Source: an uncultured Clostridia bacterium (GTDB taxonomy: Bacteria; Bacillota; Clostridia; Oscillospirales; Ruminococcaceae). Taken from it: DNA of 5,565 nt. The notes under the pieces were generated by a model. That model worked only from the letters and a program-made list of their open reading frames with translations, was not told the origin of the DNA and ran no database searches. The translations under genes and the position numbers were made by a program. The stretch lies in contig CANRHA010000120.1 in NCBI GenBank assembly GCA_947630315.1, positions 1 to 5,565 on the forward strand. The letters are read 5' to 3'. Positions 4,943 to 5,565 of the stretch are shown here, piece after piece. Within the stretch, counting starts at the first letter, position 1. Each line of letters begins with the position of its first letter.

Positions 4943-5565
4943 ATGCTCGTATCAGCAAAGGAAATGCTCAACAAGGCGCGCGACGGTCACTATGCCGTCG
5001 GTCAGTTCAACATCAACAACTTAGAGTGGACAAAGTGCATTCTTCAGACCGCCGAGGAGCTTAAGGCTCCGGTAATTCTCGGCGTATCCGAGGGCGCAGG
5101 TAAGTACATGTGCGGCTACGATACCGTTGTAGGAATGGTCAACGGAATGTTAAAGGGCCTCAACATAACCGTACCGGTAGCCCTTCACCTTGACCACGGA
5201 ACCTTTGAGGGCGCAAAGGCCTGCATCAACGCCGGCTTCAGCTCTATAATGTTCGACGGCTCTCACTACCCCATCGAAGAAAACATCAAGCTCACCACCG
5301 CTCTTGTAAACACCTGCGACATTCTCGGCATCTCCCTTGAGGCCGAAGTGGGCGCCATAGGCGGCGAAGAGGACGGCGTTGTAGGAATGGGCGAATGCGC
5401 CGACCCCGCAGAATGCAAGCAGATAGCCGACCTCGGCGTAACTATGCTTGCCGCCGGAATAGGAAACATTCACGGCAAATATCCCGCTAACTGGCCCGGC
5501 CTCAGATTCGACGTTCTTGAAAACATCAAGAAGACCGTAGGCGACATGCCCCTCGTTCTCCACGG
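4943..5565 (+). CDS. fba: Class II fructose-1,6-bisphosphate aldolase, 3' end cut by window edge
   Basis: This zinc enzyme cleaves fructose 1,6-bisphosphate reversibly to dihydroxyacetone phosphate and glyceraldehyde 3-phosphate in glycolysis and gluconeogenesis, in the cytoplasm. The visible 207 residues cover about two thirds of a family protein of about 280-310. Family landmarks in order: GQFNINNLEW (20-29), PVILGVSEGAGKY (43-55), ALHLDHG (80-86) with catalytic Asp84 and zinc ligand His85, SIMFDGSHYPIEENI (101-115), LEAEVGAIGG (132-141) with Glu135, GNIHGKYP (174-181) with zinc ligand His177, and LVLH at the edge with His207, the expected third zinc ligand. All active-site residues expected in this part are present, so the enzyme should be functional. 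Tagatose-bisphosphate aldolase or another ketose-bisphosphate aldolase of the same family is the main alternative, but the strong housekeeping-type promoter favours the glycolytic enzyme. No partner gene is visible downstream. Confidence 0.95.
   Translation, partial: MLVSAKEMLNKARDGHYAVGQFNINNLEWTKCILQTAEELKAPVILGVSEGAGKYMCGYDTVVGMVNGMLKGLNITVPVALHLDHGTFEGAKACINAGFSSIMFDGSHYPIEENIKLTTALVNTCDILGISLEAEVGAIGGEEDGVVGMGECADPAECKQIADLGVTMLAAGIGNIHGKYPANWPGLRFDVLENIKKTVGDMPLVLH

Noticed and set aside
4785..4958. N-terminal extension of ypeB to an ATG at 4958 (504 residues)
   Set aside because: The extension overlaps the aldolase promoter, RBS and start codon on the other strand, precedes the family-typical membrane anchor and has no RBS. 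The TTG at 4784 gives the normal family length.
5150..5563. 137-codon open frame on the minus strand
   Set aside because: It is antisense to the aldolase gene, which has all its active-site motifs in frame.

Overview
The window looks like a chromosomal segment from a Gram-positive, endospore-forming member of the Clostridia, most likely an Oscillospiraceae/Ruminococcaceae-type gut bacterium. The reasons are a YpeB spore-germination protein, a clostridial-type class II fructose-bisphosphate aldolase, an EF-G paralogue of the non-canonical EF-G2-like clade, purine-rich ribosome binding sites, TTG starts, and moderately high GC with long GC-rich intergenic repeats. The genus assignment is inference.

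Layout. (1) Positions 1-1964, minus strand: an EF-G-like translational GTPase, cut by the left edge, with its own sigma-A-type promoter (2035-2063) and RBS. (2) Positions 1965-3443: about 1.5 kb with no credible gene. It is packed with repeats: two copies of a composite unit about 0.5 kb apart, seven copies of a 13-bp box (AAAAGGTATTCGC), two GC-rich palindromic elements with inverted ends, five arrays of a degenerate 7-bp repeat (YAGNNNN), several isolated hairpins, and at the right end a 100-bp element that folds exactly into a closing stem plus three hairpins. (3) Positions 3444-4784, minus strand: ypeB, complete, ending 23 bp from the 100-bp structured element. (4) Positions 4785-4942: a 158-bp divergent intergenic region with a strong promoter for the next gene. 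(5) Positions 4943-5565, plus strand: class II fructose-1,6-bisphosphate aldolase, cut by the right edge after about 207 residues.

The three genes belong to different processes (translation-related GTPase, spore germination, glycolysis) and do not form an operon. sleB, the usual neighbour of ypeB in Bacillus, is not adjacent in this window. The part least explained by known gene families is the intergenic repeat region, especially the period-7 arrays and the four-stem element. No transposase, integrase, CRISPR array, toxin-antitoxin pair or defence gene was seen, and I cannot support a new protein-coding system here.
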